A stretch of DNA of 64,000 nt from an uncultured Lachnospiraceae bacterium (GTDB lineage Bacteria; Bacillota; Clostridia; Lachnospirales; Lachnospiraceae): contig CACWKX010000006.1 in NCBI GenBank assembly GCA_902761585.1, positions 1-64,000 of the forward strand. Reading direction: 5' to 3'. The position numbers and the translations under genes are program-made. Of this stretch, positions 45,519-54,578 are shown one piece after another. Positions within the stretch are counted from its first letter, which is position 1; each line of letters starts with the position of its first letter. The notes beneath the pieces are model-generated. The model had not been told where the DNA came from and made no database searches. It saw nothing but the letters and a program-made list of their open reading frames with translations.

Positions 45519-46526
45519 TCAGTACAGATAATTTGCATTGACGTATCCGTACATGTTCAGCGATGGCGCATACACATACCAGTACCTGCTGTCCGATGCG
45601 TCGATGACCTCGACGGTCTCCCCTGTGTACAGCTTTCCGATCTCGTTGGAAGCATCATACGCCTTTGCCGTCCTGAGTGCCAGATATCCGCTCTGAACCG
45701 ATACCGTCCAGCTTCCAAGCGAGTAGGTATAGAAGGTGCCGCCGGTCAGATAGTCCTTGTTCACATAGCCTTCCTGTCCGAGCGTCGGCGCATATACCCA
45801 CCAGTACTGGGCATCACTTGTATCTTCGATATAGACCGTGTCACCGGTATAAAGCTTCCCGATCTCGTTGGAAGCGTCGTAGGCTTTCGCCGTGCGAAGC
45901 GCCAGATACCCGCTCTGGACTCTTACAGTCATCGCATCATAGGAAGGAAGATTTCCGCTCACCGCATAGAGATAATGCTGATTCGTGTATCCGGTCAGCC
46001 CCAGCTTCGGTGAGTAGACCGTCCAGTAATCCGGGTCATTCATATCGATCACATAGACGGTCTCTCCTGTGTACATCTTCCCGATTTCGTTTGATGCATC
46101 GTAGGCTTTTCCTTTCCGAAGAGCCAGATAACCGCTGTCAACCCTGACCGTCATCGCAACTCCCGCCACGCTGTACGCCGGGCTGTCATAGACGGCAGTC
46201 AGGTACCTGCTGTTCACATAGCCATACTTTCCAAGGCCTGGCGCATAGACATACCAGTAGACAGAATCCGACGCATCCGTCACCTGGACCTGATCACCTG
46301 TGTAAAGCTTTCCGATCTCATTGCTGTAGTCATAGGCTTTCGCCGTACGCAGCGCCAGATATCCGCTGTCAACATGCACTGAGTAGAGATTGCTCTGCGC
46401 CGCCTGCGCGGTCACCGCGCCGAATCCACTGCCCTGAAGAACAGGTGATCCCTCAAGAATCATCAGCAGCATCAGCAGGCTCGCTGCCAGCGGCAGCAAC
46501 AGCTTTTTTTTACGATCTGTTCTCAT
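45519..46526 (-). CDS. Secreted protein with four SH3-like repeats
   Basis: A 335-residue exported protein. It has a signal peptide (KKKLLLPLAASLLMLLMIL, to about residue 43) and then four bacterial SH3-like repeats of about 70-75 residues. Each repeat has a conserved SGYLALRTAKAYD/SNEIGKLYTG start and a YVYAPGLGKYGYVN-type end. Such repeats bind peptidoglycan or wall glycans. No catalytic domain or sortase motif is present, so it may be a wall-coating or adaptor protein. The start is ATG 46526 behind AGGAGGAG; nine more open codons lie upstream. Confidence 0.88.
   Translation of the reverse strand: MRTDRKKKLLLPLAASLLMLLMILEGSPVLQGSGFGAVTAQAAQSNLYSVHVDSGYLALRTAKAYDYSNEIGKLYTGDQVQVTDASDSVYWYVYAPGLGKYGYVNSRYLTAVYDSPAYSVAGVAMTVRVDSGYLALRKGKAYDASNEIGKMYTGETVYVIDMNDPDYWTVYSPKLGLTGYTNQHYLYAVSGNLPSYDAMTVRVQSGYLALRTAKAYDASNEIGKLYTGDTVYIEDTSDAQYWWVYAPTLGQEGYVNKDYLTGGTFYTYSLGSWTVSVQSGYLALRTAKAYDASNEIGKLYTGETVEVIDASDSRYWYVYAPSLNMYGYVNANYLY
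45540..46390 (-). repeat. Four tandem DNA repeats encoding SH3-like units
   Basis: Four copies, about 220-235 bases apart, centred near 45655, 45880, 46100 and 46340. The LALRTAKAYD-to-YTG stretch is nearly identical at DNA level, which makes copy-number change by recombination possible. Confidence 0.7.
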
Positions 46527-46751
46527 ATCCTCTCCTCCTGTGTGAAGCCACAATTGAGTGATGACTGTATCATCGCATATTTAAACAAGGTAGGCAAGTG
46601 ATCGAAGGCAACCTTAAGAAAACTCATCGCCAGTGGCAAACTTTCTTAAAATTGGACTTTCTCATCCGGTCATTGTGTAGTACCATTACACTACTCTGAC
46701 AACCACTTCATCACACAGCGGGCTGATCACCCGTTTGAGAGGTACAATTCT

Positions 46752-47372
46752 TTGATTGCAGTCAAAATCTCTGATAACAGATCCTTTCTGTCCGCGCTCT
46801 TCACCCGCCCCGTCTTTGATACATTCATCCTCGGAGAAGCTCAAATTACAACCTATACAACCTTCCGGATTGACGGAACCTGGCATCCGGCTTACTTCAG
46901 CGAATCCCTGGGCAAGTCATCAGCAGCGGTGCCTTTGTCTTCAGGACAGGATCCCTCACACAGAAAGATGCCCGCCGCCGGACAGGTTTCTGAACATCTG
47001 TCAGCCGGTAGCGGGCAGCCTGTGGAAGCGCCTGAAAACGGCCAGATGCGCGCTCAGGAACCATCCTGGGCACGCACCCGGCCGATTGTACGCGCGATCG
47101 TCAGCGGAAAGCACTCGCCGCTCAGCTTCCGGATCATCCTGAAGATGCCGGACAAAGGCATTCAAAGCATCCTGGCCTCCAGCGGTCTCTCCTGCAAAGT
47201 GAAGGATGTGAACGGCCTGTTTCTGAACATCACCTATCAGAATGAGGAGATTCTCTGTACAAGCGGTGTTTCACTGAAGACTTTTACACTTGATAAATCT
47301 CTGGACCGGATCTGGGATGACATGATGCTCCGCTTCTTTGCTTCAAGGAGCATCGCTGTTGAACTTCAATAA
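46752..47372 (+). CDS. DUF5721-family protein with an extra linker
   Basis: A 206-residue cytoplasmic protein. The N terminus (MIAVKISDNRSFLSALF) and C-terminal part (VNGLFLNITYQNEEILCTSG, FTLDKSLDRIWDDM) match DUF5721, a clostridial family of unknown function. The middle, residues about 53-110, is a polar low-complexity stretch not expected in the family. The start is TTG 46752, nine bases after GAGAGG; no ATG alternative keeps the N-terminal domain. It stands alone, between the divergent SH3-repeat gene and convergent htpG. Confidence 0.8.
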   Translation: MIAVKISDNRSFLSALFTRPVFDTFILGEAQITTYTTFRIDGTWHPAYFSESLGKSSAAVPLSSGQDPSHRKMPAAGQVSEHLSAGSGQPVEAPENGQMRAQEPSWARTRPIVRAIVSGKHSPLSFRIILKMPDKGIQSILASSGLSCKVKDVNGLFLNITYQNEEILCTSGVSLKTFTLDKSLDRIWDDMMLRFFASRSIAVELQ

Positions 47373-47466
47373 CCAAGTTCTGAAAGGAAATCTCCATTCC
47401 GACGATGCCTGCCGGCAGGGGAATGACCTCCGCCGGCAGATGGTGTCCAATCCTGGTATCTGGCAG

Positions 47467-49713
47467 TTACTCTTCTGCCACAAGCAGCATCATCTCATTG
47501 GATCTCCTGATAAAGTCCGCCATCTCATCCGGCTTCAGCGGACCATTTGCAATCGCTGCCAGATCATACAGCTGCTTTGCAAACAGGCCGGCGTGCGCTC
47601 CATCCTGATGAGCCAGCATATACTTCACAATTTTGTTGTTTTCGTTCAGCGTCAGCGTCTCATCTGGGGCAAACATGTCCGTGTCCATGCTGCCGGATCC
47701 TGCGCTGTACATCTTCATCATGTCCTGCATGCGGCGGCCTTCCTCGGAGAGCGTCAGAACAGAGGATATGTTTTCATCCTTCAGTCTCTCCACTCTGACC
47801 GTCAGCTTATCCTTCTTCAGAGCATCCTTGAACAGTTTCTGAAGCTCCTCGGTCTCCTTTTTCAGGCTGTCGGCATCGCCCTCTTCCTTCAGAGAACCGG
47901 TGACATCGGCATCGATGCGGCGGAAGGAAAGGTTTTCGTTCTGAGACTCCAGCTTGGAAATATACGGCGTATCGATGTTCATCTTCATGACAACTGCATC
48001 CAGCTTCTGTTCCTTGAACAGCCGGATGTACTGCCCCTGCTGAACCTCGTCTGTGACGTAGTAAATGACCGTCTTCTCAGGCTTTTCTTTCTCGTCGCCG
48101 GACTTATGGTCCGCTGTCTTGCCCTCTGCCATCCGGTCAGCCTTCTCCTCATCGCTCTGGCTGTCAGCTTCCTTCTTCAGATCCTCCGGATTTTCTGTGA
48201 AATCGACCGTATCATCAGCCTTCTTTGACTCCACCGTCTTTGCAGATGTTCCGGCTCCCTCGACCGTTCCTTCTTCCGCTTTTTCGGATGCCTCTGACTG
48301 GTTTGAAGCAGCTTCCTCCGCTTTCTTTGGCGCAATGTGCTCCAGGTATTCCTTCAGCGTGAAATACTTCCCGTTAATGTCCTTGAAGAGCATGTAGTCC
48401 TTGATATGCTCATCAAACTTCTCGTCCTTCAGGCAGCCATACTTCAGGAACGGATTGATGTCATCCCAATATTTCTCAAAATCATCGCGCTTTGTCTTGC
48501 ACATGCCGACAAGCTTGTCCGCGACTTTCTTAGCGATATAGTCGGACATCTTCTTCACGAATCCGTCATTCTGAAGCGCGGAACGGGATACGTTCAGCGG
48601 GAAGTCCGGGCAGTCCACAACGCCCTTGAGTGCGACCATGTACTCCGGCACGATCTCCTTGACATTGTCGGCGACAAAGACCTGGTTGCTGTAGAGCTTG
48701 ATGGTTCCCTCGATTGACTCGTACTCGGTGTTGATCTTCGGGAAGTACAGAATCCCCTTCATGTTGAACGGATAGTCCATATTCAGGTGAATCCAGAACA
48801 GCGGCTCCCGGTAGTCATTGAATACCTTGCGGTAGAAATCCTTGTACTCATCATCGGTGCACTGACTTGGTGTCTTCTGCCAGAGCGGATGGATATCGGA
48901 GATGGAAACCGGGCGCTTGTTGATCTTTACCATGTCCTTCGCAGGCTCGACCTCGACCGTCTTCTTGCCGCCCTTTCCGTCATCCTCTTCACGAGTCACC
49001 GCATCATGATGAACCGGCCCGACGACAACGTCGTCCTCCTTCACCTCGTCCGGCTTCACTTCCTCGTATTCCTGCGGCGCGTCCTCCTTGCTCAGGAAGA
49101 TTTCAACCGGCATGAAGCTGCAGTAGCGCTCCAGCACCTCACGCATGCGATATTCATTGGCAAATTCCAGATTGTCCTCATTCAGATGAAGGGTCACGCA
49201 GGTACCGACCTGGCTGTAGTCGCCATCACCAATCGTGTAGGTGTCTCCGCCATCACACTCCCAGTGAACCGGTTTCGCATCCTTCTGATAGCTCAGCGTA
49301 TCGATCGTGACCATGTCGGACACCATGAATACGGAATAAAAGCCCAGTCCGAAATGTCCGATGATGTCATCCTTGTTCGCCTTATCCTTATATTTTTCAA
49401 AAAATGCTGTCGCACCAGAAAATGCAATCTGGGTGATGTACTTCTCCACTTCCTCAGCGGTCATACCGAGGCCGGTATCGATGAATTTCACGGTCTTCTT
49501 ATCCGGATTGACAAGAATCCGGATCGAATCCTTGAACTTGTCCGGATACTGATATTCTCCCATCATCTCCAGCTTGTGCAGCTTAGATATAGCATCACAG
49601 CCGTTGGATATAACCTCCCGGACGAAGATGTCCTTGTCGCTGTACAGCCACTTCTTGATAATCGGCAGCATGTTCTCGCTGTTGATTGAAACATTACCTG
49701 TTCTGGTTTCCAT
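47467..49713 (-). CDS. htpG: Chaperone HtpG (Hsp90) with an acidic insert
   Basis: A 748-residue Hsp90, against about 620-680 usual. The ATPase domain has SNGCDAISKL, DTGLGM and GHFGLGFYS; the middle domain has NVSRSALQND. Between the middle and C-terminal domains there is a highly charged insert of about 90 residues (459-548, Glu/Lys/Ser/Asp-rich), and another charged loop near 215-265. It is preceded by a promoter and a CIRCE operator, so HrcA control is expected, unlike Bacillus subtilis htpG. The start ATG has GGAGG before it. Confidence 0.95.
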   Translation of the reverse strand: METRTGNVSINSENMLPIIKKWLYSDKDIFVREVISNGCDAISKLHKLEMMGEYQYPDKFKDSIRILVNPDKKTVKFIDTGLGMTAEEVEKYITQIAFSGATAFFEKYKDKANKDDIIGHFGLGFYSVFMVSDMVTIDTLSYQKDAKPVHWECDGGDTYTIGDGDYSQVGTCVTLHLNEDNLEFANEYRMREVLERYCSFMPVEIFLSKEDAPQEYEEVKPDEVKEDDVVVGPVHHDAVTREEDDGKGGKKTVEVEPAKDMVKINKRPVSISDIHPLWQKTPSQCTDDEYKDFYRKVFNDYREPLFWIHLNMDYPFNMKGILYFPKINTEYESIEGTIKLYSNQVFVADNVKEIVPEYMVALKGVVDCPDFPLNVSRSALQNDGFVKKMSDYIAKKVADKLVGMCKTKRDDFEKYWDDINPFLKYGCLKDEKFDEHIKDYMLFKDINGKYFTLKEYLEHIAPKKAEEAASNQSEASEKAEEGTVEGAGTSAKTVESKKADDTVDFTENPEDLKKEADSQSDEEKADRMAEGKTADHKSGDEKEKPEKTVIYYVTDEVQQGQYIRLFKEQKLDAVVMKMNIDTPYISKLESQNENLSFRRIDADVTGSLKEEGDADSLKKETEELQKLFKDALKKDKLTVRVERLKDENISSVLTLSEEGRRMQDMMKMYSAGSGSMDTDMFAPDETLTLNENNKIVKYMLAHQDGAHAGLFAKQLYDLAAIANGPLKPDEMADFIRRSNEMMLLVAEE

Positions 49714-49775
49714 ATTGATTTCGCCTCCTGCATTTCATGAATTGGAAAGCGGTCAAACCTGACCTTATATGCGAG

Positions 49776-49804
49776 ATTCTAATTCTGCCTTAGACAAAAG
49801 TCAA
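49776..49804 (-). promoter_or_regulatory. htpG promoter
   Basis: On the minus strand TTGACT (plus 49799-49804) and TAGAAT (plus 49776-49781) are separated by 17 bases, about 60 bases before htpG. The CIRCE element lies immediately upstream. Confidence 0.78.
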
Positions 49805-49811
49805 GGAAAAT

Positions 49812-49838
49812 TTAGCACTCATATTTTGTGAGTGCTAG
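49812..49838. promoter_or_regulatory. CIRCE operator (HrcA site)
   Basis: TTAGCACTC, nine bases, GAGTGCTAG. Only the last base differs from the canonical element. It sits eight bases upstream of the htpG -35 box, the position expected for a heat-released repressor. Confidence 0.92.
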
Positions 49839-49913
49839 CAATCCGGGTCTGCCCGGCATTCGATCCTGCCGTCATCTCTTGCTCCGCACTCGATGATGAG
49901 CGGTCACCTTCAC

Positions 49914-49952
49914 AAAAAAAGATCAGGAATCCACTCGAAAGGACTCCTGACC
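49914..49952 (-). terminator. Terminator of the coiled-coil protein gene
   Basis: On the minus strand a 12-base imperfect stem is followed by seven T residues, 28 bases past the stop of the gene at 49981. Confidence 0.85.
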
Positions 49953-49980
49953 TTGCCATCACAAAATAGTTATCCTGCCT

Positions 49981-50544
49981 TCAGTTCTGATCATCCGGCT
50001 GTTGATCGGCTGCCTTCTCAGGCTCCGATGGGCTCTTTTCTTCCGCTGCATCCCCTTCTTCTGTATGCTCCGCAGGACGCTCCTCCTCTGTCACCGTCTC
50101 GAAAAACTCATCCCCCGCGTCTTCCTCCGCACCGGCAGTCTTCTGTTCCTCAGCCTTCTCCTTCATCTCCGCCTCAGCAGCTGCCTGCGCAGCCCTGGAA
50201 TCCTCGATGGACTTCCGGATGGACTCGACTTTCCTTCCGGCTGCCTTGATTGCCTCAATCTCATCAAGAAGATCCGGATCGGCATCCTCCCCGTGGAGTT
50301 CCATATATCTTCGCCCAAACTTCTCAAACGCAGCGGCTTCTTCTTTTCTTGCGTCCGCCAGCTTGAGCTTCAGGCCTCCGACCTCGGCAGCATTCTTTGC
50401 CCTGCCGTATGCAGTCTTTGCCCCCATGCTCAGTGCATCCGCCACATTATTTCCCACCTCACTGATCTTGTCTCCAAGATCCGCATCCTTCAGCTTTCCG
50501 GTCAGTTTATTGAGCTTTCCGCCCAGATCATCCAGCAATGACAT
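49981..50544 (-). CDS. Charged coiled-coil protein, function unknown
   Basis: A 187-residue cytoplasmic protein. Residues about 1-60 form amphipathic helices with Gly/Ala/Asp spacing, 55-130 a Lys/Glu/Ala-rich coiled coil, and 130-187 a very acidic disordered tail. No named domain is recognised with confidence; no membrane helix is seen. The ATG follows GGAGG. It has its own terminator and is flanked by htpG and surE. It could be a small helper of stress or DNA-linked function, but nothing in the sequence shows this. Confidence 0.72.
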   Translation of the reverse strand: MSLLDDLGGKLNKLTGKLKDADLGDKISEVGNNVADALSMGAKTAYGRAKNAAEVGGLKLKLADARKEEAAAFEKFGRRYMELHGEDADPDLLDEIEAIKAAGRKVESIRKSIEDSRAAQAAAEAEMKEKAEEQKTAGAEEDAGDEFFETVTEEERPAEHTEEGDAAEEKSPSEPEKAADQQPDDQN

Positions 50545-50785
50545 ATCGAGACCTCCTCCCTGTCACCCTCTCCTGCTTGCTTCCAGATTCCCAGATATGA
50601 GCGTCATCGCGCCCTAATCCGGATCATCCCTTCCCTGTTATCATCAAAATCCGCTGTCTGCTGAGGTCATTGTAGCACCTTCCATCTCCTATTGGAATCT
50701 GTACACAAACAAATCACAGTTTCGAATCTTCCGAAAAACGCCGCTTCCAGGTTCCGCACGCGGATTCGTACAGCAGATATTCCAT

Positions 50786-51544
50786 TCATACGACAGGATT
50801 GGATACAACTCCGATTGAAATGTATCCTGCGAGAATGGCTCCGATATCGGTCCTGTTGTCTCCTGTTGTCCGTTTCTCATCCGTGACGGTCACGTATCCA
50901 TTATGTTCGATATAATAGTCGTGGTACATGCACCAGTGGTCCGGCACACGGTCATAAAGGATTCCCTTCAGCGCCTTCAGACCCACTCCTGGAAAATTGA
51001 CATTCCAGATCTGCCCTGCCGGGAGCCGTCTGTGAATCAGCTCTCCGGCGATTTGATCCAGATACCGGTCTGCAGCCTCATCACATCCCGCCTGTTCCTG
51101 GGAAAAACAGACAGCCGGGATTCCGTAGAGTACTGCTTCCATCGCGGCTCCGACAGTTCCTGAATAAACAATATCATAGCCTGCATTGGCCCCCGCATTG
51201 ATCCCGGAAAACACAATGTCCGGAAAATGCGGATTCTGTTTAAAATAGGCCTCCGTTCCGGCACCCTTTCTCCCGGCGTCCGGATCAAGCATCCCGTGGA
51301 CAACCGACCTGACGCAGTCCGCCGGCGTTCCGTCAAGACTGTAAGCCTTCACTCCCTTCACAGGAAAATCCAGCCTCTCCTTCAGTTCCATCGGCCGGTT
51401 CAGTGTAATATGGTGCGACATCCCCGAACACTGGCTCTTCGGCGCTACCACCGTCACCGTCCCCAGTTTTGCCGCGCAGGCCGCCAGTTTCGCTATTCCT
51501 GGAGCGTCGATTCCATCATCGTTCGTCACAAGTATTTTCAGCAT
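50786..51544 (-). CDS. surE: 5'/3'-nucleotidase SurE
   Basis: A 252-residue metal-dependent phosphatase on nucleoside monophosphates. The metal site LVTNDDGIDAPG (residues about 4-15), APKSQCSGMSHHIT, SLDGTPADCV, and SGINAGANAGYDIVYSGTVGAAMEA are all diagnostic. The start is ATG 51544, six bases after GGAG; 15 further open codons upstream have no family match. It is divergent from the TraX-family gene. Confidence 0.95.
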   Translation of the reverse strand: MLKILVTNDDGIDAPGIAKLAACAAKLGTVTVVAPKSQCSGMSHHITLNRPMELKERLDFPVKGVKAYSLDGTPADCVRSVVHGMLDPDAGRKGAGTEAYFKQNPHFPDIVFSGINAGANAGYDIVYSGTVGAAMEAVLYGIPAVCFSQEQAGCDEAADRYLDQIAGELIHRRLPAGQIWNVNFPGVGLKALKGILYDRVPDHWCMYHDYYIEHNGYVTVTDEKRTTGDNRTDIGAILAGYISIGVVSNPVV

Positions 51545-51768
51545 TCCGTCTCCGTTCCTTTCCTGGCTATCCTGTCCTTCTTCAGCCATCGTCTGCGGAC
51601 ATTCTTGCTTCTGCCATCTCCGGATACACCCTGTATTATAATGACCAATCCGCTAATTTGCCAGGCACAGTGGGATCTTTTCATCCTGCGGCATTGGTGA
51701 TACACTTTGGACTGATCATTCTGACTTCTGACCGGACTGGAACGTGCCGGTACTTCGAAAGGATTCCT

Positions 51769-52527
51769 ATGGAGGAACAACGTGTCTCACACAGCCGGCT
51801 GATGGCCGGCCTTTCCGGCTCCCGGTATGGCCTGTCTTCCAGCACGCTGAAGCTGTTTGCCTGCATCACGATGCTGATCGACCATACCGGCGGTTCTGTT
51901 GTCCTGCAGCTGTTGAATCAGCCAGCCATCCGGGCGAACGCTGTCCGTTACAACCAGATTTTGTCCGTCTATACTGTCATGCGTCAGATCGGACGGCTAG
52001 CGTTTCCCATATTCTGCTTTCTCATCGTCGAGGGCTACTATCACACACACGATGTCCGCAAATACATGGAGAGGCTCTTTGTTTTCTCACTGATCTCCGA
52101 GATTCCCTTTGACCTGGCTCTCAAGCCCGGCTGGTTCTACCCGCTTAAACAGAATGTCTATTTTACGCTCCTGATCGGCCTTTGGACCATCTGGATGATG
52201 GACCAGTTCCGCTTCCGCAGGATGCTCCGTCTGGTCATTGCCCTGTGCGGAATGACATTTGCCAGAGGCCTCATGACCGATTACAGCTTCCGGGGCATTT
52301 TTCTGATCGTTGTCCTCTATCTGTTCCACGAGGAACGGCTGGTTCAGTGCTTTGCAGGTGCTGCCGCGATCGCCTGGGAAACATATGCCCCGCCTTCGTT
52401 TATTCTCTGCTACCTGTACAATGGAAAGCGAGGCCTGCGGCTGAAGTACTTTTTCTACCTTTTCTATCCTGTCCATCTGATGATTCTCGGTCTGATCAGA
52501 TGGCTCTGTATTGCAAATATCACATAA
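51769..52527 (+). CDS. TraX-family membrane protein
   Basis: A 252-residue protein with seven to eight membrane helices and the TraX hallmarks LKLFACITMLIDHTGG, MRQIGRLAFPIFCFLIVEGYYHT and SEIPFDLAL. TraX acetylates F-pilin, but chromosomal Firmicutes members are likely acyltransferases for other surface molecules. The start is ATG 51769 behind AAAGGA; the open frame upstream is antisense to surE. It is monocistronic and closed by a strong hairpin. Confidence 0.88.
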   Translation: MEEQRVSHSRLMAGLSGSRYGLSSSTLKLFACITMLIDHTGGSVVLQLLNQPAIRANAVRYNQILSVYTVMRQIGRLAFPIFCFLIVEGYYHTHDVRKYMERLFVFSLISEIPFDLALKPGWFYPLKQNVYFTLLIGLWTIWMMDQFRFRRMLRLVIALCGMTFARGLMTDYSFRGIFLIVVLYLFHEERLVQCFAGAAAIAWETYAPPSFILCYLYNGKRGLRLKYFFYLFYPVHLMILGLIRWLCIANIT

Positions 52528-52547
52528 GTCCGGTGTGTTTGTTATTC

Positions 52548-52586
52548 AAAAAAGGGGATTCGCGGATATCCGCGAATCCCCTTTTT
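52548..52586. terminator. Bidirectional terminator between the TraX gene and efp
   Basis: Six A residues, a perfect 14-pair stem (self-complementary centre at GATATC) and five T residues. It works for both convergent genes, TraX (plus) and efp (minus). Confidence 0.92.
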
Positions 52587-52618
52587 CATCCCTCAAAACC
52601 TGTATGGCATCTGTCACA

Positions 52619-53176
52619 TCATACGCGCGACAGATACTCTCCCGTTCTGGTATCAATCTTCAGCTTATCACCCGTGTTGACGAACAGCGGTACCTGAATC
52701 TGTGCGCCTGTCTCAACGGTTGCCGGCTTGGTTGCACCTGTAGCGGTGTTGCCCTTCAGGCCCGGCTCGGTCTCGGTGACCTCAAGCTCTACAAACAGCG
52801 GCGGCTCGATTGCGAACACAGAGCCGTTGTAGGAAAGAACCTTCACGTTCTCGTTCTCCTTGACGAACTTCATGCTGTCGCCGACGATATCGCTGTTGAT
52901 CGCGATCTGGTCGTAGGTCTCAACATTCATGAAGTTATACAGGTCGCCGTCCTGGTACAGATACTGCATATCGATGCGGTCAATTCTTGCCTGCGGGAAC
53001 TTCTCAGTCGGGCGAAACGTTCTCTCGACAACGCCGCCATCGATGACATTCCTGAGCTTGGTACGGACGAATGCCGCTCCCTTGCCCGGCTTGACATGCT
53101 GAAACTCCATGACCTGCATAACCTGTCCATCGATCTCCAGTGTAATGCCGTTCCTGAAATCGCCTGCTGATACCAT
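52619..53176 (-). CDS. efp: Translation elongation factor P
   Basis: A 185-residue EF-P that relieves ribosomes stalled at proline stretches. Three beta-barrel domains are complete; the tip loop reads [10 protein letters not shown] with Lys at residue 32, the modification site in some bacteria. The ATG follows AAGGAGG. It is transcribed from its own promoter and ends at the bidirectional terminator. Confidence 0.97.
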   Translation of the reverse strand: MVSAGDFRNGITLEIDGQVMQVMEFQHVKPGKGAAFVRTKLRNVIDGGVVERTFRPTEKFPQARIDRIDMQYLYQDGDLYNFMNVETYDQIAINSDIVGDSMKFVKENENVKVLSYNGSVFAIEPPLFVELEVTETEPGLKGNTATGATKPATVETGAQIQVPLFVNTGDKLKIDTRTGEYLSRV

Positions 53177-53251
53177 ATAAATTCCTCCTTATGTCCTTAT
53201 CACATATCCGTAGATCGCATCGCATCTTTTCATTCCGCCATGCATCGCTTT

Positions 53252-53280
53252 ATTTTATGCCATTTCACGGCTCAGTTCAA
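53252..53280 (-). promoter_or_regulatory. efp promoter
   Basis: On the minus strand TTGAAC (plus 53275-53280) and TAAAAT (plus 53252-53257) with a 17-base spacer, about 75 bases before efp. Confidence 0.7.
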
Positions 53281-53356
53281 GGGCTTTTAACGGCTCAGCA
53301 GGGTTCATCAGCTGCCGGTGGGCATCTCAACAGACAGAAATCCATTCTTCCGCCTC

Positions 53357-53380
53357 CCGGCAGCCTTTTCAGGCTGCCGG
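53357..53380. repeat. GC-rich inverted repeat after the ABC permease
   Basis: CCGGCAGCC and GGCTGCCGG form a perfect nine-pair stem 14 bases past the permease stop. No T run follows, so it is a weak terminator or an mRNA end-protecting stem. Confidence 0.45.
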
Positions 53381-53393
53381 TGGCTTCGCTGTA

Positions 53394-54578
53394 TCAGTTT
53401 CCTCTGATCTCCTGTCTCATAAAGCCGACATAGGAAATCTCAAATGAGACAAATGTCAGTGCCAGCAGTCCGACCAGATGCGGCCAGACCAGAAGCAGAC
53501 TCTGACCCAGGGACAGATATCCGCTGATGGCTCCAACCAGTTGCGCGTAGGAGACCGCGTTGATGGCTCTCGCGGCCGGGTTCATGATAATGGACGCCGC
53601 TTCCGAGTACAAATAGTACGGAGATATGCGGTTCAGCCCTGTGTTCAGGTTTGCATTTTTCAGTGCGTTGACCGCCTGCTGATACTCCGTGCTGACCGGA
53701 TACACACCGTCCGCAATGATGCCCGCAAGCAGACTCATGAAGATCGCGAAGAACAGCCACAGCGCAATCGATGCAAGTGCGGAGGTCGCTGCATGGCGTG
53801 TGAACACCGAGAACAGCATCGACATGGCCAGCCAGAAGCAGATATACACGATCGTATAAATCAGATAGATCAGCACTCTCGTGATCTGTTCCCCATCCGG
53901 CTTGATTCCGGAGAAAAGGAAGCCCGCCGCGCCAACTGCGATACCGGTCGCAAACACCATGACTGTAATCAGCGTTGCCGACGCCAGAAACTTTCCGACG
54001 ATAATGGAGTCTCTGTAGATTGGCTGAGAGACAAGCCGGTTCAGCGTCCCATTGCTCTTCTCCGAATTAATTGCATCGAATCCCAGAATCAGCCCGATGA
54101 ACGGTCCGATCAACGCAATCAGGGACATATAAGACGGGATCGAGTTACCAGAGGTCGTATACAGCTTCAGGAACATGAAGGTCGTATCAAAGGAATCTCC
54201 CTTTCCCGAAGCCGCAGCATCCATGGCTGATTTGATCCCCGTCAGCGCACCGTACACACTCGCAATCGACAGTGCTGCGACAATCACCAGGATGATGACC
54301 AGACGCTTGCTGCAGATATGATCCGCCAGTTCTTTTTTGTACAGCGCATCCAGACTGTGGTAGCGTACCTGACGCCTCTCCTCGGCAGCCGCTTCCTCCT
54401 CAGGATCCTTCTGGGGTTCCATTTTCTCGACAACACTGTCGACCTTTTCCTTCACGGCGTCGAGTCCCTTTTCCTTCTTCGGCTTCATCCCGAACCAGGC
54501 ACGATTGTCGGAGGTTTGTCTTTTTGTCCCGGCCTCAGACTTTTTTTCTGCTGCCGTGCTCTTTACCGGACTTGACAT
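53394..54578 (-). CDS. ABC transporter permease (ABC-2 type)
   Basis: A 394-residue membrane subunit. Residues 1-75 are charged, cytoplasmic and low in complexity, followed by SLDALYKKELADHICSKRL and six membrane helices. The segment DAINSEKSNGTLNRLVSQPIYRDSIIVGKFLA is typical of ABC-2 (NatB/YhaP-like) permeases, and a large outer loop lies between the first two helices. The start is ATG 54578 with AGGAGG before it, inside the end of the ATPase gene (44-base overlap). It is the last gene of NEW3-ATPase-permease. Direction is probably export. Confidence 0.9.
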   Translation of the reverse strand: MSSPVKSTAAEKKSEAGTKRQTSDNRAWFGMKPKKEKGLDAVKEKVDSVVEKMEPQKDPEEEAAAEERRQVRYHSLDALYKKELADHICSKRLVIILVIVAALSIASVYGALTGIKSAMDAAASGKGDSFDTTFMFLKLYTTSGNSIPSYMSLIALIGPFIGLILGFDAINSEKSNGTLNRLVSQPIYRDSIIVGKFLASATLITVMVFATGIAVGAAGFLFSGIKPDGEQITRVLIYLIYTIVYICFWLAMSMLFSVFTRHAATSALASIALWLFFAIFMSLLAGIIADGVYPVSTEYQQAVNALKNANLNTGLNRISPYYLYSEAASIIMNPAARAINAVSYAQLVGAISGYLSLGQSLLLVWPHLVGLLALTFVSFEISYVGFMRQEIRGN

